64,000 bases of DNA, taken from Flavobacteriales bacterium (GTDB lineage Bacteria; Bacteroidota; Bacteroidia; Flavobacteriales_E; Vicingaceae). This document shows, piece after piece, positions 62,237-64,000 of the stretch. How positions within the stretch are numbered: position 1 is the stretch's first letter; each line of letters begins with the position of its first letter. Position numbers and translations under genes: made by a program. The stretch spans positions 156,746 to 220,745 of the forward strand of contig JACJZA010000009.1 in the NCBI GenBank assembly GCA_020635825.1, read 5' to 3'. The notes beneath the pieces are model-generated. The model was not told the origin of the DNA and did not search any database. It worked only from the letters and a program-made list of their open reading frames with translations.

Positions 62237-64000
62237 AAATTTCCCATTTTATAGACAACCCGATTTTATGGATTGCGGACCAACCTGTTTGCGGATGGTG
62301 GCGAAATTTTATGGAAGAACAATTAGTTTATCCAAACTTCGTACTTTATCAGAAACAACACGAGAAGGAAGTTCATTAAAAAACATAGCTGACTCAGCCG
62401 AGAAAATAGGATTTCGTTCACTTGGCGTAAAAGTTACTTTTCAAAAATTTGCCGAAGAAGCACCTCTGCCCTGCATTGTTTATTGGCAACAAAAACATTT
62501 TGTAGTAGTTTATAAAATAAAGAAAGATATAGTTTTTGTTTCTGACCCTGCACACGGTTTATTAAAATATACACAAGCAGAATTTATAAAAAACTGGATA
62601 GGAAACAATGCTGATGATAACACCGAAGAAGGTGTTGCCTTATTGCTAGAGCCTACACCGAAACTTAAAAAAGCTGAAACAGACGATGTGGAAAACCGTC
62701 AGGGAATATCTTTCTTGTTCGGGTACTTATCAAAATACAGAAAATTTATTATCCAGTTAACTATCGGTCTTCTTGCAGGAAGTTTATTGCAACTTATTTT
62801 TCCATTTCTTACGCAAAGCATTGTTGACATTGGCATACAAAACCGAGACATCAATTTTATTTACCTGATTTTGATTGCTCAATTATTTTTGTTTTTTGGT
62901 AGAATTAGTATCGAATTAATTCGTGGATGGATTCTATTGCATCTGAGTACACGAATTAATATTTCGCTGATTTCCGATTTTTTTATCAAACTCATGAATT
63001 TGCCAATTGCTTTTTTCGACAGTAAGATGACTGGCGATATTATGCAACGGATTACCGACCACCAACGTATTGAACACTTACTTACCAACACTTCGCTTAA
63101 CACCTTGTTTTCTTTTGTAAATCTGTTGGTTTTCGGAGCAGTATTAGCTTGGTACGACTTGACCATTTTTGGTGTATTTATGTTGGGCAGTTTTCTTTAT
63201 TTCGGTTGGATTGTAATTTTCCTGAAACGAAGAAAAGATTTAGATTACAAACGGTTTTCACAACTAAGTGCAGAACAAACCAAAGTAATAGAACTCATTA
63301 GCGGAATGCAGGAAATTAAACTCCACAATGCCGAACAACAAAAGCGTTGGAGTTGGGAATATTTACAAGCCAAACTTTTTAAAATCCGTACAAAAGGGTT
63401 GGTGTTAGAGCAAACACAAACCATTGGCTCCAACTCCATAAATGAAATTAAAAACATTTTTATTACCATACTATCTGCCAAGTTAGTAATTGACGGGCAA
63501 ATTACGTTGGGTATGATGATGGCTATAAGTTATATTATTGGTCAGTTAAATGCACCTATTCAACAACTCATTAATTTTATTTATGCTTGGCAAGATGCAA
63601 AAATAGCTTTAGAACGATTATCAGAAATTCATGGAAAAGAGGATGAAGAAAATAGCACAGAAGGAAAGATAACAGCTATTCCCATCAATGAAAATATTGA
63701 ACTAAAAAATGTAAGTTTCCGTTATACTGGAAGCAGTGAATTTGTTATAAAAAATCTTTCGTTAAGTATTCCATCAAACAAAATAACCGCCATAGTTGGA
63801 GCAAGCGGAAGCGGTAAAACAACATTGATGAAAATGTTGTTAAAATTTTATGTTTCGCAAGAAGGTGAAATAACTATCGGAAAAATCAACCTGAACAATT
63901 TAAAACAAAAGGCGTGGCGTGAGAAATGCGGAAGTGTTATGCAAGAAGGATTTATTTTTAATGATACCATTGCCAACAACATTGCTGTTGGAGAAGAAAA
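62229..64000 (+). CDS. C39-peptidase ABC exporter, 3' truncated by window
   Basis: The ATG at 62229 overlaps the SPASM gene end by eight bases. 590 residues are visible. C39 peptidase: MDCGPTCLRMVAKFYG with catalytic Cys16, KHFVVVYK (His) and FVSDPAHG (Asp), residues about 1-140. Six membrane segments at about 170-440. The ATP-binding domain starts near 495 with Walker A VGASGSGKTTLM near 524; the signature and Walker B lie beyond base 64000. Such bifunctional exporters cut the leader after Gly-Gly while pumping the peptide out, which suits the precursor at 58901. Confidence 0.9.
   Translation, partial: MLKNFPFYRQPDFMDCGPTCLRMVAKFYGRTISLSKLRTLSETTREGSSLKNIADSAEKIGFRSLGVKVTFQKFAEEAPLPCIVYWQQKHFVVVYKIKKDIVFVSDPAHGLLKYTQAEFIKNWIGNNADDNTEEGVALLLEPTPKLKKAETDDVENRQGISFLFGYLSKYRKFIIQLTIGLLAGSLLQLIFPFLTQSIVDIGIQNRDINFIYLILIAQLFLFFGRISIELIRGWILLHLSTRINISLISDFFIKLMNLPIAFFDSKMTGDIMQRITDHQRIEHLLTNTSLNTLFSFVNLLVFGAVLAWYDLTIFGVFMLGSFLYFGWIVIFLKRRKDLDYKRFSQLSAEQTKVIELISGMQEIKLHNAEQQKRWSWEYLQAKLFKIRTKGLVLEQTQTIGSNSINEIKNIFITILSAKLVIDGQITLGMMMAISYIIGQLNAPIQQLINFIYAWQDAKIALERLSEIHGKEDEENSTEGKITAIPINENIELKNVSFRYTGSSEFVIKNLSLSIPSNKITAIVGASGSGKTTLMKMLLKFYVSQEGEITIGKINLNNLKQKAWREKCGSVMQEGFIFNDTIANNIAVGEE

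Noticed and set aside
1..64000. tRNA, rRNA, CRISPR array, integrase or transposase genes
   Set aside because: Read for on both strands; none could be supported. In particular no tyrosine recombinase is seen next to the attC-like sites.

Overview
The window comes from a low-GC member of the Bacteroidetes, most likely Flavobacteriales or a close relative. The support is: TonB-dependent receptors with N-terminal carboxypeptidase-regulatory domains, T9SS-type C-terminal sorting domains and a PorV-like outer membrane protein, lpxK and lpxH (Gram-negative lipid A), lipoproteins with short lipobox signals, scarce Shine-Dalgarno motifs, and promoters of the Bacteroidetes type (TTFG-like -33, TAnnTTTG -7; the one before rplS matches TTTG-N19-TAnnTTTG exactly). 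No rRNA or tRNA gene and no CRISPR array was seen.

Bases 1-53976 look like ordinary chromosome. From left to right: an ABC exporter fragment; rplS; two paralogous TPR/SpoIIE-type phosphatases flanking a Kir-like K+ channel, with a SiaC-family (DUF1987) partner-type protein close by; a five-gene run (M61 peptidase, folA, lipoprotein, flavin reductase, AtoE-like transporter); an opposed flippase-like/glycosyltransferase/ABC-permease operon joined by TAATG junctions; ruvC; a T9SS cargo protein; HIT protein and greA; an 8-9 kb TonB receptor / giant T9SS-type protein / PorV-like operon; a lpxK-pnp-gatB-udk-M1 peptidase operon; lpxH; a metal-homeostasis group (TonB receptor divergent from a DtxR/MntR-type repressor and a ZIP transporter, with a palindromic operator between them); smpB; a TolA-like coiled-coil protein; a second T9SS cargo; a DUF3857/transglutaminase protein with a hydrolase; and a ToxR-like membrane regulator.

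From about 53980 to the end the window is accessory. Three boundaries carry attC-like structures. Two of them are 131 bp each and clearly homologous to one another. They delimit at least two gene-cassette-like units: (i) an unknown protein plus a GNAT acetyltransferase, and (ii) a single 2.4-kb type IIG restriction-modification gene. The 5' and 3' ends of each unit are complementary to each other, as in integron cassettes, and no integrase is seen. After the third boundary lies a RiPP biosynthesis locus of the grasp-with-spasm type: a small HTH protein, a 67-residue double-glycine precursor peptide, a secreted protein of unknown role, an ATP-grasp ligase, a 64-residue protein, a SPASM-domain protein lacking any radical-SAM CxxxCxxC motif, and a C39-peptidase ABC exporter cut by the window end. 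Together these would make, crosslink, cleave and export a macrocyclic peptide. This locus and the attC-like sites are the most interesting content.
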